64,000 nucleotides of DNA from assembly GCF_001297125.1 (NCBI RefSeq), contig NZ_LHPC01000017.1, positions 248,001 through 312,000 of the forward strand, written 5' to 3'. The stretch comes from Pseudomonas sp. RIT-PI-q (GTDB taxonomy: Bacteria > Pseudomonadota > Gammaproteobacteria > Pseudomonadales > Pseudomonadaceae). Position numbers and translations under genes: made by a program. Below the pieces are notes generated by a model. That model saw only the letters and a list, made by a program, of their open reading frames with translations. It did not search any database and was not told the DNA's origin. Of the stretch, positions 16,997-26,573 are shown in pieces (position 1 is the first letter of the stretch; each line of letters opens with the position of its first letter).

Positions 16997-17189
16997 AATC
17001 GTTCCCTGTTTCGTCGTTGAAACAAGCCCCGTCCCCAACCTCGAAAAAGCCCTGTAAAGAGGATCAGCGGTCGTACGCAAACCGCCCGCCGCTGCTATGC
17101 CTTACTGGAAACACCCGCGTCACCCTGGTCCCGGCGCCAGCCAGGTGCGCGCAGACAAACAGGTGCCAATCCGTCGCAGGAGGTGGCAA

Positions 17190-17468
17190 ATGTTATTCAT
17201 CGTGAGTTGGTCGATCAGCCCGGAAAATCGCAACCGCGCGATCGAACGTTTCCTCAAGACCGGGGGCGCTCCACCCCAAGGCGTGACCATGAAGGGGCGC
17301 TGGCACGCCGTCGGCGGTTCCAGCGGTTTCGGCATTGCCGAGGCCAGTGACGTGGTGCCGGTTCAGCAATGGGTGCTGCAGTGGAACGACCTCATGAACA
17401 TGGAAGTCCACGCGGCACTGACGGATGAGCAGATGGCGCCGCTGCTGGCAGGCGTTGGCGGCCAGTAA
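17190..17468 (+). CDS. DUF3303-like small protein
   Basis: 92 residues with a strong AGGAGG ribosome site; longer upstream frames lack one. The sequence M-L-F-I-V-S-W-S-I, then G-G-A-P-P, R-W-H-A-V-G-G and W-N-D-L-M matches the DUF3303 pattern, a small alpha+beta (ferredoxin-like) domain of unknown function. It stands alone between the Cys-cluster protein and the iron-uptake genes. Confidence 0.72.
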   Translation: MLFIVSWSISPENRNRAIERFLKTGGAPPQGVTMKGRWHAVGGSSGFGIAEASDVVPVQQWVLQWNDLMNMEVHAALTDEQMAPLLAGVGGQ

Positions 17469-17544
17469 TCGTCGTCGGGGCGGCGGGTGCTGCTCGCCGC
17501 CTCAGGTCACCCACTCGACCGACAGCGATTAATGCAGAGGCTAT

Positions 17545-17565
17545 GAATGAAAAGGTTTCTCATTT
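17545..17565. promoter_or_regulatory. Candidate Fur box upstream of the FecI-like sigma factor
   Basis: GAATGAAAAGGTTTCTCATTT is an imperfect palindrome (AATGA-x-AA against TT-x-TCATT) of the size of a Fur box, 36 bases before the sigma-factor start. Fur control is the rule for FecI-type genes, and the match is by eye only. Confidence 0.55.
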
Positions 17566-17601
17566 ATATTTGCAGCCGCTCTGCATCGCCTCAGGTCTAT
17601 C

Positions 17602-18141
17602 ATGCCGTTCGACCCCGCCAAGCCATCGCTGATCAGCACCCTGGTGCGTCACTACGACGAACTGGTCGACCATGTGCGTCGACGGTTTGGTGATCGGGGT
17701 TTTGCCCGCGAAGTGGTGCATGACGTCTGCGTGCAATTGCTGGAAAAACGCGAACGAGAGGATGTGCGCACGCCGTTGGCCTTGCTGCGCAAGATTTCCC
17801 ACGACCAGGCGGTCAGCCGTTATCGCAGCGAACGTCGGCGCCAGGCCTGGATCGTCGCCCTGCCCGACCTGACCGAGCCGGTGTGCGAAGCGCCCCTGCC
17901 GCCGCGTCAATATGAGGCCGCGCGTGAATTCGAGCGCCTGGCCGAAGCCATCGCACAATTGCCGCCGCGCTGCCAAATGGTCTTCGTCATGCACAAGATC
18001 CATGAACTGCCGCAGGCCGAAGTGGCGGCTCAGATGGGCGTTTCCCTGAAGACCGTTGAAAAGCACCTGCGCCTGGGACTGGCCGCCTGCCGCGCCTACC
18101 TTGATGGCATTGATCCTGATTCCACGGAGCGTGCCCAGTGA
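17602..18141 (+). CDS. FecI-like ECF sigma factor for iron uptake
   Basis: 179 residues, standard ECF size. Region 2 is visible (V-D-H-V-R-R-R-F-G-D and L-L-R-K-I-S-H-D), and region 4 has the L-P-x-R-C-Q-M-V-F and G-V-S-L-K-T-V-E-K-H-L helix-turn-helix. It is followed by a FecR-like gene with a GTGA overlap and a FecA-type receptor, the standard cell-surface signalling triad. It should direct transcription of the receptor when the cognate ferric chelate binds. Confidence 0.93.
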   Translation: MPFDPAKPSLISTLVRHYDELVDHVRRRFGDRGFAREVVHDVCVQLLEKREREDVRTPLALLRKISHDQAVSRYRSERRRQAWIVALPDLTEPVCEAPLPPRQYEAAREFERLAEAIAQLPPRCQMVFVMHKIHELPQAEVAAQMGVSLKTVEKHLRLGLAACRAYLDGIDPDSTERAQ

Positions 18142-18977
18142 GCCCTACGCCCGCCTCAACACCGCCACTGTCCCGTGAAGATGAAGCACTCGCGCGCCAT
18201 CGTGAAGAACTGCGCAATCGCTTTCCGCTGCCGACGCCAACTCCCCGCAAGCCGCGCAAAACGCTGGGGGCGGCGGCGCTGCTGGTATTGATGGGCGCGG
18301 GCCTGGCCTGGATCAACCCGGCGTATCACAGCGAGCAGTTCCACACCGTGATCGGCGAGCGTCGGCTGGTGAAACTGGCCGACGGCAGCCGCATGACCCT
18401 GGACAGCGACACCCGGGTCACGGTCGCCTGGCATCTGCGCACTCGACACGTGCAACTGGAGACCGGGCAGGCGCTGTTCGATGTGTCGAAGACCAAACTC
18501 CGCCCGTTCCGTGTGGACGCAGGCACTGCCCAAGTCAACGTCCTCGGCACGTTGTTCAGCGTCAGCCACCTCAAGGATGCCGTGCGCGTGACGCTGGTCC
18601 GTGGCGCCGTCAGCGTCAACACCCGCGCAGACGCCGGACGCACCGTGCAACTGGTGCCGGGCCAGCAAGTCGATGTGCGGCAACACCAGCTGCAACAACC
18701 GGTCAATGTCGACACCGAGGCCGCCATTGCCTGGAAGGACAATCGGCTGATTTTCGACCGTACGCCGCTGGCCGAGGCACTGGGGCAAATCCAGCGCTAC
18801 CGCAAACCATCCATTGTGCTCGATGAGCCGAGCCTGGCCAGCCTGCCGATCAGCGGCGTGTTCGACAACCGTAACGTCGAAGACTTGTTGAGCCTGTTGC
18901 CGAGCATCCTGCCCTTGAGCCTCAACACCGACGCCGATGGCACCACGCATGTGCGACGCAAGGCGGTGAAAAAATAA
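18138..18977 (+). CDS. FecR-like anti-sigma/signal transducer
   Basis: 279 residues. The start is a GTG overlapping the sigma-factor stop. A cytoplasmic N-terminal DUF4880-like segment, shorter than usual (about 45 residues with L-S-R-E-D-E-A-L-A-R-H), is followed by one membrane helix (about 50-63) and a periplasmic FecR domain (R-R-L-V-K-L-A-D-G-S, then V-L-G-T-L-F-S-V) and a C-terminal STN-contact domain. It transmits receptor occupancy to the sigma factor. Confidence 0.92.
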   Translation: MSPTPASTPPLSREDEALARHREELRNRFPLPTPTPRKPRKTLGAAALLVLMGAGLAWINPAYHSEQFHTVIGERRLVKLADGSRMTLDSDTRVTVAWHLRTRHVQLETGQALFDVSKTKLRPFRVDAGTAQVNVLGTLFSVSHLKDAVRVTLVRGAVSVNTRADAGRTVQLVPGQQVDVRQHQLQQPVNVDTEAAIAWKDNRLIFDRTPLAEALGQIQRYRKPSIVLDEPSLASLPISGVFDNRNVEDLLSLLPSILPLSLNTDADGTTHVRRKAVKK

Positions 18978-19053
18978 TGTCCGACAGAGGTAGGGTTTTT
19001 CCGCACACGTGGCGGCTAGTAAGGCAGACCCCACTTTCCAAGGAACACCGTCC

Positions 19054-21381
19054 ATGAAGCACCGCCGGCATTTGCCTTTGTCCGTCCTCGCCAGCAGCCT
19101 GCTGTTCGCCCTGCCGGCGCAGGCCCAGGACAAGGTTGAACTCGACCTGCCGAGCACCAGCCTGGACAAGGCGCTCAATGCCCTGGCGCGGCAATCGTCG
19201 GTGCAGATCATCTTTGCCAGCGACATTACCGCGGGCAAAACCACGCCCGCTATCAAGGGCAGCTACACACCGCAACAAGCCTTGTCGCAACTGCTCGACC
19301 ACAGCGGCCTGCAATCGCGGGTGCGCGATGAGCACACGTTTATCATCGTCCCGGCACAGGAACCGGCGGCCGCCAAACCGCCCGAAGTGCAGTACATCGC
19401 GCCAATGGTGATCAAGGGCGACGTGCTCGGTGGCGCCACGGACCCGGAGGTCCTCACCTACCCCGGCAGCCGTTCGATGGTCAAGGAAGAAGACCTGAAA
19501 AAAGCCAGCGTGCGTGGGGTCGACGATGCGTTGCAACGGGTTCCCGGGGTGAAAATCTTCGACGAAACCGGCACCGGCGCCTTGCCGCAGATTTCCGTCC
19601 GGGGCCTGTATGAAAGCCGCAGCGGCCGGGTCCAGGCCTTGTCCGACGGCATTCCCCTGGCCCTCGCGCCTTACGGCCAGACCGGTTTGTCGCTGTTCCC
19701 GGTGACCCTCGCGACCGTCGACCGGATCGACATCGTGCGCGGTGGCGCCGCCGTGCAATACGGCCCGAACAACGTCGGCGGGGTGATCAACTTCATCAGC
19801 AAGCCGATCCCCCAGGCATGGGAAACCACCTTGCAGGAACGCCCCACGTTCAATGCTGGCGGCCGCCAATTGTGGGACCCCTACGTCGGCCCCGGCGGTT
19901 ACCTGACCGACAACTTCGGCCTGCAACTGGACCTCAACACCATTAACGGTGAAACCGCCCGCGAGCATTCCGACACCGATATCCAGAACTATCGCCTGCG
20001 TGGCCAATGGAACATCGATGATGAGCGCGACTTGAGTTTCGGTGTGCAACATTACAAGGCTGACATGGACCTGGCCGGTGCTCTCAGCGTCAAGGATTAC
20101 AAGGACGACCCTCGCCAGTCGACCCGGCCGCTGGACCGTTTCGAAGGTGACACCGACCGCGTCTGGGGCACCTACACCCAACAACTGGGCGCGATGGGCC
20201 CGTTCGATTCGGTGGAATTCAGCTGGACCAACTTCGCCCACAACAGCTACCGCAACTTCGTGGTCGGCCTGCCCTTCACCCCGGACGGCGCGGCGGTCAC
20301 CAAGCAGGATGGCCCGCGCGACTTCAAGGTCTGGGGCACTGAACCGCGCCTGAGCATGAGCATCGATGGCGACAGCCTCAGCCAGACCTGGTTGCTGGGG
20401 GCGCGTTACGTCAAGGAAGACATCGACTACAAGGTCAACCGCCAAAGCCTCGCCACCGGTACGACCACGCCGTTCCGCGACTGGACCTTCGACGACGATG
20501 CCAAGGCGTTTTACCTCAGCAACGCCATCGGCCTGCTCGACAACCGGCTGACCATCACGCCGGGCGTGCGTTACGAAAACGCGCGCATGAACTACGACGA
20601 CGGCATCACCGGTTTCCAGCACGAAAACAAATCCGAAGAGTGGCTGCCCGGCCTGACCGTGGGTTTCCAGGCCAGTGATGCCTGGTTCGTCTACGCCAAC
20701 GCGCAAAAATCCCTGCGCCCGCCGCAGGTGACGCAGATCGTCAAGGAAGGTGACGTCGGCGCCGAATTGGCCTGGAACTATGAGACCGGCGTGCGTTACA
20801 CCCCATGGCAAGGCCTGCGGGTGGACGCCGGCCTGTACCGCATCGATTTCAGCGATCAGATCGTCTTCAACGCGACCACCGACCGCTTCGACAACCTCGG
20901 CAGCACCCGTCACCAGGGCATCGAGACCGAAGTGTTCTGGACTCCGGCCGCGCTGCCCGATCTCGATCTGCACGCCAGCTACGCCTACCTCGACGCCAAA
21001 CAGCGCAACGGCACCTTCAAGGGCAATGAAGTACCGTTCGCCTCGAGAAACCAGTTCAACGTCGACGGCCGTTATCGCTTCGCCGAACACTGGACCTACA
21101 GCCTCGATGGCCTGTTCGTCAGCAGCGCCTACACCGACGCCGCCAACTCCGGTGACGAGGACAGGACCGCATCGGTGGGCAAACTCCCGGCCTATTGGCT
21201 ATGGAACACTGCAATTGAACGTGAGTTCAAACTCCAGGATCACCGCCTGCTGACCGCCTCGGCCGGGGTCAGCAACCTGTTCAATCGCGAGTATTACTTT
21301 CGCGGCATCGACACCAGCCCATGGGGCCGTCAACCGGCACCGGAGCGTTCGTTGACGCTGGGGCTCAATTACCGGTTCTGA
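19054..21381 (+). CDS. FecA-type TonB-dependent outer-membrane receptor with signalling domain
   Basis: 775 residues. ATG at 19054 is chosen for its AAGGAA ribosome site and Sec signal ending A-Q-A-Q; the longer frame from 19009 lacks both. A secretin/TonB short N-terminal (STN) signalling domain spans about 30-105. A plug domain follows with I-S-V-R-G-L and G-P-N-N-V-G-G-V-I-N, then a 22-strand barrel ending in the aromatic Y-R-F signature. The STN domain and adjacent FecI/FecR genes show it is a transducing receptor. The ligand is unknown; ferric citrate is the family prototype. Confidence 0.9.
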   Translation: MKHRRHLPLSVLASSLLFALPAQAQDKVELDLPSTSLDKALNALARQSSVQIIFASDITAGKTTPAIKGSYTPQQALSQLLDHSGLQSRVRDEHTFIIVPAQEPAAAKPPEVQYIAPMVIKGDVLGGATDPEVLTYPGSRSMVKEEDLKKASVRGVDDALQRVPGVKIFDETGTGALPQISVRGLYESRSGRVQALSDGIPLALAPYGQTGLSLFPVTLATVDRIDIVRGGAAVQYGPNNVGGVINFISKPIPQAWETTLQERPTFNAGGRQLWDPYVGPGGYLTDNFGLQLDLNTINGETAREHSDTDIQNYRLRGQWNIDDERDLSFGVQHYKADMDLAGALSVKDYKDDPRQSTRPLDRFEGDTDRVWGTYTQQLGAMGPFDSVEFSWTNFAHNSYRNFVVGLPFTPDGAAVTKQDGPRDFKVWGTEPRLSMSIDGDSLSQTWLLGARYVKEDIDYKVNRQSLATGTTTPFRDWTFDDDAKAFYLSNAIGLLDNRLTITPGVRYENARMNYDDGITGFQHENKSEEWLPGLTVGFQASDAWFVYANAQKSLRPPQVTQIVKEGDVGAELAWNYETGVRYTPWQGLRVDAGLYRIDFSDQIVFNATTDRFDNLGSTRHQGIETEVFWTPAALPDLDLHASYAYLDAKQRNGTFKGNEVPFASRNQFNVDGRYRFAEHWTYSLDGLFVSSAYTDAANSGDEDRTASVGKLPAYWLWNTAIEREFKLQDHRLLTASAGVSNLFNREYYFRGIDTSPWGRQPAPERSLTLGLNYRF

Positions 21382-21388
21382 TTCCACG

Positions 21389-21482
21389 AAAAGATCGCAG
21401 CCTCGTTTTACTCGACAGCTCCTACATTTGGAATGCGTATCCCCTGTAGGAGCTGTCGAGTAAAACGAGGCTGCGATCTTTT
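21389..21482. repeat. Perfect 38-base inverted repeat of GATCGCAGCCTCG...CTCCTACA REPs
   Basis: Arms 21389-21426 and 21445-21482 are exact inverse copies separated by 18 bases. It sits between the convergent receptor and RND genes and ends in a TTTTGATC run, so it could act as a two-way terminator. Confidence 0.95.
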
Positions 21483-21493
21483 GATCTTCGCGA

Positions 21494-23926
21494 CTAACGC
21501 ACCTTGCGCAACAGGAAGTGCGACAGCGCCGGGATCAGCACCAACGCCCCAACCATGTTCCAGATAAACATGAACGTCAGCAGGATGCCCATGTCCGCCT
21601 GGAACTTGATCGGCGACCAGGCCCAGGTGATGACGCCAGCGGCCAGGGTGATGCCCACCAATGCCACGACTTTTCCAGTGAATGCCACCGCATTGCGGTA
21701 AGCCTCGGTCAACGACAAACCGGCACGCTGCTGCGCCAATTGCACGCTCAGCAGGTACAACGCGTAATCCACACCGATGCCCACACCCAGGGCGATCACC
21801 GGCAGCGTGGCGACTTTCACCCCCATACCGAGCCACACCATCAGCGCTTCGCAAAGAATCGAGGTCAGCATCAACGGCACCACCGCCACCACCACCGCGC
21901 GCCAACTGCGGAAGGTGATGAAGCACAGCACAATCACCGCGCCGTACACGTACAACAGCATGGTCCGATTGGCGTCACGCACGACGATGTTGGTCGCCGC
22001 TTCGATCCCGGCACTGCCGGCAGCCAGCATGAACTGGCGTTCGCCGTTGCTGTGCTCACGGGCAAAGGTTTCGGCCACTTGCACCACGCGGTCAAGGGTT
22101 TCGGCCTTGTGGTCGGACAGATACGCCACGATCGGCATCATCGAGCAATCGTTGTTGAACAGATCAGGGCTGCTGACCGAGGCTTGCTGCGCAGCGTAAT
22201 TGAGCACGTTCTGGTTGCGGGCGATGGTCAGCCACTTCGGGTTGCCCTCGTAGGAACCGGCGGTGATCTGCCGCACCGCGTTGACCAGCGACACGGTGGT
22301 TTGCACACCCGGTTGCTGTTGCAACAGCCAACCCAGGCGATCGGCCTCCACCAGGCTTTCATATTTCAGGCAGCCTTCGCTGGGGGTCTTGAGCATGATC
22401 GCGAACTGGTCGCTGGACAGCGAATAGTTAGCGGTGATGTAGGCGTTGTCGCGGTTGTAACGCGAGTCGGAGCGCAGTTCCGGCGCGCCGGGGTCAAGGT
22501 CACCGATCTTCAGATGATGGCTGACAACAATCCCGCCCACCGCCAACAGACCTGCGACCGTCACGGCAACGCTGGCCCAGCGGCGCTCGGTGAACTTGTC
22601 GAGGAAACTCCAGAGCGCGCCGATGCCTTTGCCGCGCAGTTCTTTATTCTCTGCGCGCAGACTGCGCTCGGCCGCCTTGCGGCTGACGCCCCAATAGGAC
22701 AGCAATACCGGCAACAGCACCAGGTTGGTGAAGATCAGCACCGCGACACCGATGCTCGCGGTGATTGCCAGGTCCTGGATCACCGGAATGTCGATCAGCA
22801 TCAACACCGCAAAACCGACGGCATCCGCAAGCAACGCGGTAAGGCCAGCGAGGAACAGTCGGCGGAAGGTATAGCGCGCCGCGACCAATTGGTGAGTGCC
22901 GCGCCCGACGTCCTGCATGATCCCGTTCATCTTCTGCGCGCCGTGGGACACGCCAATGGCAAATACCAGGAACGGCACCAGAATCGAGAACGGGTCCAGC
23001 GCAAAGCCAAACATCGCGACCAGGCCCAATTGCCAGACGACCGCGATCACCGAACAGAGGATCACCAGCGCCGTGCTGCGCACGCAGCGGGTGAAGTAAA
23101 AGATGATTGCCGTGGCGATCAACGCCGCGGCGCCGAAGTACAGCATGACCTGCATCAGGCCATCGATCAGGTCGCCCACCAGTTTGGCAAAGCCGATGAC
23201 GCGAATCTTGATCGGGCCTTTGCCCTCCTCGCCCGTAACGCGGACGCTGCCGGCGAACTCGTACTTGTTGCGCAGTTTCTCCTCGAGGGTTTTCGAGAAC
23301 TGGTGGTAATCGATGCCCTGGCCGGTGACCGGGTCTTTCTCCAGCAGCGGCACGAAGATCATGCTCGACTTGAAGTTGTTGCCAATCAGGCTCCCGACGA
23401 TGCCCGAGCGGGCGATGTTCTGCCGCAGTTGCTGCACGCTCTGCGCCGAACCGTCATAGGAATCGGGCATCACCGGACCGCCCTGGAAGCCTTGTTCGGT
23501 GACTTCGGTCCAGCGCACCGCCGGGGTCCACAGCGATTTCATCCAGGCACGATCGACGCCCGGGGTCACGAACAGTTCGTCGTTGATTTCCTTCAAGGCG
23601 TCCAGATAGTGCGGATCGAAAATGTCGCCGTTGCTGCTCTCCACCACTACCCGCACCGCATTACCGAGACCCCGCAAGGCCTGGCGGTTTTCCAGGTAGT
23701 TTTTGATGAAGGGCTGACTCTGCGGGATCATCTTTTCGAAGCTGGCATTGAGCGTCAGCCGCGTGGTCGCGAAAAACCCCAGCGCTACCGTTACCAGCAG
23801 GCAAGCCAGCACGACCATCAGGCGGTTGTTGAAAATCAGCCGTTCCAGGGCGTTGCCCGAGCGTGCATCGAAGCCCTTCAGCTCCTGGATGACCGGCATT
23901 GTTTCGAGTTCGTAGTGACCCATCAT
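21494..23926 (-). CDS. RND-superfamily (MMPL/hydrophobe type) transporter
   Basis: 810 residues with about 12 membrane helices in two halves, each beginning with a helix, a large periplasmic loop, then five helices. The motif G-V-S-H-G-A-Q-K-M-N is typical of the COG1033 'predicted exporter of the RND superfamily'. Two adjacent ATGs (23926, 23923) share an AGAGAA ribosome site. It is followed upstream by the YCF48-like, DUF1329 and DUF1302 genes on the same strand, a quartet often associated with catabolism of hydrophobic compounds in Gammaproteobacteria. The substrate and direction of transport are unknown. Confidence 0.87.
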   Translation of the reverse strand: MMGHYELETMPVIQELKGFDARSGNALERLIFNNRLMVVLACLLVTVALGFFATTRLTLNASFEKMIPQSQPFIKNYLENRQALRGLGNAVRVVVESSNGDIFDPHYLDALKEINDELFVTPGVDRAWMKSLWTPAVRWTEVTEQGFQGGPVMPDSYDGSAQSVQQLRQNIARSGIVGSLIGNNFKSSMIFVPLLEKDPVTGQGIDYHQFSKTLEEKLRNKYEFAGSVRVTGEEGKGPIKIRVIGFAKLVGDLIDGLMQVMLYFGAAALIATAIIFYFTRCVRSTALVILCSVIAVVWQLGLVAMFGFALDPFSILVPFLVFAIGVSHGAQKMNGIMQDVGRGTHQLVAARYTFRRLFLAGLTALLADAVGFAVLMLIDIPVIQDLAITASIGVAVLIFTNLVLLPVLLSYWGVSRKAAERSLRAENKELRGKGIGALWSFLDKFTERRWASVAVTVAGLLAVGGIVVSHHLKIGDLDPGAPELRSDSRYNRDNAYITANYSLSSDQFAIMLKTPSEGCLKYESLVEADRLGWLLQQQPGVQTTVSLVNAVRQITAGSYEGNPKWLTIARNQNVLNYAAQQASVSSPDLFNNDCSMMPIVAYLSDHKAETLDRVVQVAETFAREHSNGERQFMLAAGSAGIEAATNIVVRDANRTMLLYVYGAVIVLCFITFRSWRAVVVAVVPLMLTSILCEALMVWLGMGVKVATLPVIALGVGIGVDYALYLLSVQLAQQRAGLSLTEAYRNAVAFTGKVVALVGITLAAGVITWAWSPIKFQADMGILLTFMFIWNMVGALVLIPALSHFLLRKVR

Positions 23927-23950
23927 GGTGTTCTCTTTGTAATGCCGGGC

Positions 23951-25027
23951 TTATTCAAGCGGCAACTGCCGCAGGCCACGGGTGCCCGCGAGCACCAGTG
24001 AACCGCCAGTGGCCACCTGCGCGGCAGCGACCGGGGCCAGTGGGGTGTTCGGCTGAAGTTGAAAACTTGCACCGTCGTCAGTGCTGACCAGTACATGACC
24101 GGCCTGGCTGACCAGTACGATCCGGCCATCGGCGGTGACGCTGCTGGCGGTAATGCTCAGGGGCAGGCCGAGGTCGATCTTGTTCCAGCTCATTGCGCCA
24201 TCGGTGCTGCGAAAGACGTTGCCACGCAAGCCGAACACCAGCGACGCACCGGGTTTGCCGGTGATGCCGAAAAAGCTGCCGTTGTAGGCCGTGGGGGTGG
24301 CGTTGAAGCGACCGCTGGTGCGATCCAGTTTCATCACCAGGCCTTGCTCGCCGACGATGAACAAGTCGTCACCCACCGGCCGCAGTGCATAGAGATTCAG
24401 CGCACTCGGGTTGTCGGTGCGCTCAAGCAAGGGCGCCCGGCTGAGACCGCCGTTGTCAGTGCGAAAAATCAGGTTGAACGCGCCGACGATATAGCCGACT
24501 TGATCGTTTTCGAACCAGACATCGAGGAACGGTTTGTCGGCGCCCTCCTCGACCATGCGTTGAGCGTCGCTGACCCGTGCTTGCAGGTCGGCGTCATCCG
24601 GTTGCCTGGCGAGTTGATGCTGGTAGTAATCGAGCAGGATCGGCCCGACCTGGCGCCCGTCCAGTTGCCGGTTCCAGGTCTGGCCGGCGTCGTTGCTGTG
24701 CAGGACCACGCCATCGTGCCCTACCGCCCAGCCTTGTTGCGGATTCGCAAAGTGCACGGCGACCAGGTCGGAACTGACCGGCACCTGCGCCTGCTGCCAA
24801 TGCTCACCGGCGTCATCGGAATACACAATGTGCCCGCGCTGGCCTACAGCAATCAGCCGCTCGCCGGCCTCGGTCAATCCGGTCAACGTCGCCCGGGCAG
24901 CCAGCTCACTGCGAATCGCAGGCGTGTCGAGGACATCGGCAAACTCACCGGCAATCACTGGCCGGGTAAACGGAACGGCCATCGCAGCCGTCAGTGCAGT
25001 CAGCAAAAACCACTTGGTCATCGTCAT
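23951..25027 (-). CDS. YCF48/BNR-like periplasmic beta-propeller protein
   Basis: 358 residues with an N-terminal signal peptide ending V-I-A near residue 26. Repeated Asp-box type turns are visible (S-D-D-A-G-E-H-W, S-N-D-A-G-Q-T-W, S-T-D-G-A-M-S-W), as in Ycf48/photosystem stability-factor-like proteins, which fold as seven-bladed propellers. No sialidase catalytic residues were seen, so it is probably a binding or assembly factor. It is 24 bases from the RND gene and probably co-expressed with it. Confidence 0.85.
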   Translation of the reverse strand: MTMTKWFLLTALTAAMAVPFTRPVIAGEFADVLDTPAIRSELAARATLTGLTEAGERLIAVGQRGHIVYSDDAGEHWQQAQVPVSSDLVAVHFANPQQGWAVGHDGVVLHSNDAGQTWNRQLDGRQVGPILLDYYQHQLARQPDDADLQARVSDAQRMVEEGADKPFLDVWFENDQVGYIVGAFNLIFRTDNGGLSRAPLLERTDNPSALNLYALRPVGDDLFIVGEQGLVMKLDRTSGRFNATPTAYNGSFFGITGKPGASLVFGLRGNVFRSTDGAMSWNKIDLGLPLSITASSVTADGRIVLVSQAGHVLVSTDDGASFQLQPNTPLAPVAAAQVATGGSLVLAGTRGLRQLPLE

Positions 25028-25059
25028 TATTATTATCTCGGATTCGCACCACAGCTCCC

Positions 25060-25154
25060 TGTAGGAGCTGCCGAGTGAAACGAGGCTGCGATCTCTTGTT
25101 CTTTAAAAACAACATCAAAAGATCGCAGCCTCGTTTCTCTCGTCAGCTCCTACA
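25060..25154. repeat. REPIN between YCF48-like and DUF1329 genes
   Basis: Arms carrying GTAGGAGCTGCCGAGTGAAACGAGGCTGCGATC and its inverse are separated by about 30 bases. It lies within a presumed operon and could reduce read-through from DUF1329 into the downstream genes. Confidence 0.9.
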
Positions 25155-25176
25155 GTTCCTACAGGGATCGTGGGGT

Positions 25177-26541
25177 TTATCGGATACCAGTACCGGCCAG
25201 CGACTCGGCAGACCATTGGGCCTTGGACAGTGGGTCGATGTACTTGAGGCCGCCGTAAGGACCGTAGAAACCGTTGACGTTGTAGGCGCCGGAAACCAGG
25301 TCGTAGAGCATATGGTTGATGGTGTCCGGAGCCTGCACGTCGTAGCTGTAGGTCAGGTGCGAGAAGCCGCCGCGGTAGAGCTGGCCACGGCCGTCATACT
25401 CGTCGGACGCCAATGCGATCCAGCTGTCTTCGTCGAGGTAGAAGGTGCGCTTGCTGTAGATGTGGCGCTTGCCCGGTTTCAGCGTGGCCTCGACTACCCA
25501 CACGCGGTGCAGCTCCCAACGCAGTAAGTCCGGGTTGACGTGGTTGGCCTTCATCACGTCGACCGCGTCCTTGTGGTAGCTCAGCTTGTAGGTGTTGTAC
25601 GGCACGTAGAGTTCTTTCTTGCCGACCAGTTTGAAGTCGTAGCGGTCCATCGCGCCGTTGAACAGAAACGCGTCGTCGTAGGTCGCGGCGCCAACAGTGC
25701 CTGGGTTTGGCGTGTCGTAAGCCAGGTCCGGCGCGAGTTTCACCCGACGTTGCCCCGGCAGGTATTGCCAGGCACGACGTGGCTGTTTCAGCGGGTTGAC
25801 CGAATCCATCAGCAACAGCGCTTCACCGGCACGGCGGGCCGGGCCGGAGTACGCCAGTTTGATTTTGTAGAACACCTCATCCGCCGACACCGGGCCGACC
25901 GGGCGTGCCGGCGAGTACAGCGGGTATTCGATGAAGAAGTTACCGGTGGAACTCAGCGATGCAGCGCCGGAGGAGTCGACGTTCCACGAGTCGTACTTGT
26001 TGGTCATGGCCACGCCTTGATAACGCAGCAAGTGGTTCCACATCGCTTCGTTACCGTCGGCCGGGATCGGGAACGGCACGCCCGGCAGGACGTTTTCCAG
26101 CGACAGGCCACCGTCGGTGGTCTTGGCGGTCACGGCGTTTTTCGCGGTGTTGTCCAGCACTCCTTTGGGCAGTGCGACGCTGCGGTGAGTCGGGTACACA
26201 TCGAGACGATAGGAGGGGTAACGAGTGAGCAACGCCTGGGCTGTCGCGGTGAGTTTGTCTTTCTGCTCGACAAGGTTTTTGGTGGTGATGACCAGGCGCG
26301 GTTTCTCAGCCTCGAACGGGTCCGGACGAAACGCGTCGCCGGCTTTGAACCCGGCCGGGATCGCCGTCAGGCCGCCGGTGTATGCCGGAATGCTGCCGTC
26401 GGCGTTGGCGGCTTTTTCCGCGCCTACCGACGTCAGGCTAGTGCCCAGTTTAGCGGCCTGATCGGCGCTGACTGCCGCGTGAGCGGAGCCTGCGACGGCC
26501 AGCGCCAGGGCGCTGGCCACTACTGATTTAACCAAATTCAT
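25177..26541 (-). CDS. DUF1329 family periplasmic protein
   Basis: 454 residues with a Sec signal ending A-H-A near residue 23. The mature protein shows the DUF1329 pattern (G-L-T-A-I-P near the start; R-R-A-W-Q-Y-L-P-G-Q-R-R-V and E-L-Y-V-P-Y-N in the middle; E-D-S-W-I-A-L near the end). DUF1329 proteins are predicted to have a LolA/LolB-like fold that can hold a lipid-like ligand. It is adjacent to DUF1302, its usual partner. Function is unknown, with a role in handling hydrophobic substrates inferred from context. Confidence 0.9.
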   Translation of the reverse strand: MNLVKSVVASALALAVAGSAHAAVSADQAAKLGTSLTSVGAEKAANADGSIPAYTGGLTAIPAGFKAGDAFRPDPFEAEKPRLVITTKNLVEQKDKLTATAQALLTRYPSYRLDVYPTHRSVALPKGVLDNTAKNAVTAKTTDGGLSLENVLPGVPFPIPADGNEAMWNHLLRYQGVAMTNKYDSWNVDSSGAASLSSTGNFFIEYPLYSPARPVGPVSADEVFYKIKLAYSGPARRAGEALLLMDSVNPLKQPRRAWQYLPGQRRVKLAPDLAYDTPNPGTVGAATYDDAFLFNGAMDRYDFKLVGKKELYVPYNTYKLSYHKDAVDVMKANHVNPDLLRWELHRVWVVEATLKPGKRHIYSKRTFYLDEDSWIALASDEYDGRGQLYRGGFSHLTYSYDVQAPDTINHMLYDLVSGAYNVNGFYGPYGGLKYIDPLSKAQWSAESLAGTGIR

Positions 26542-26573
26542 AGGGTGTCTCCTGTTGACTCACAGCTCTTGGA

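Noticed and set aside
18922..21090. 722-codon minus-strand frame opposite the TonB receptor
   Set aside because: Shadow frame; the receptor has a signal, STN, plug and barrel motifs.
21518..24001. 827-codon plus-strand frame opposite the RND gene
   Set aside because: His/Arg/Gln-rich shadow without domains; the minus strand encodes an RND protein with clear helices.
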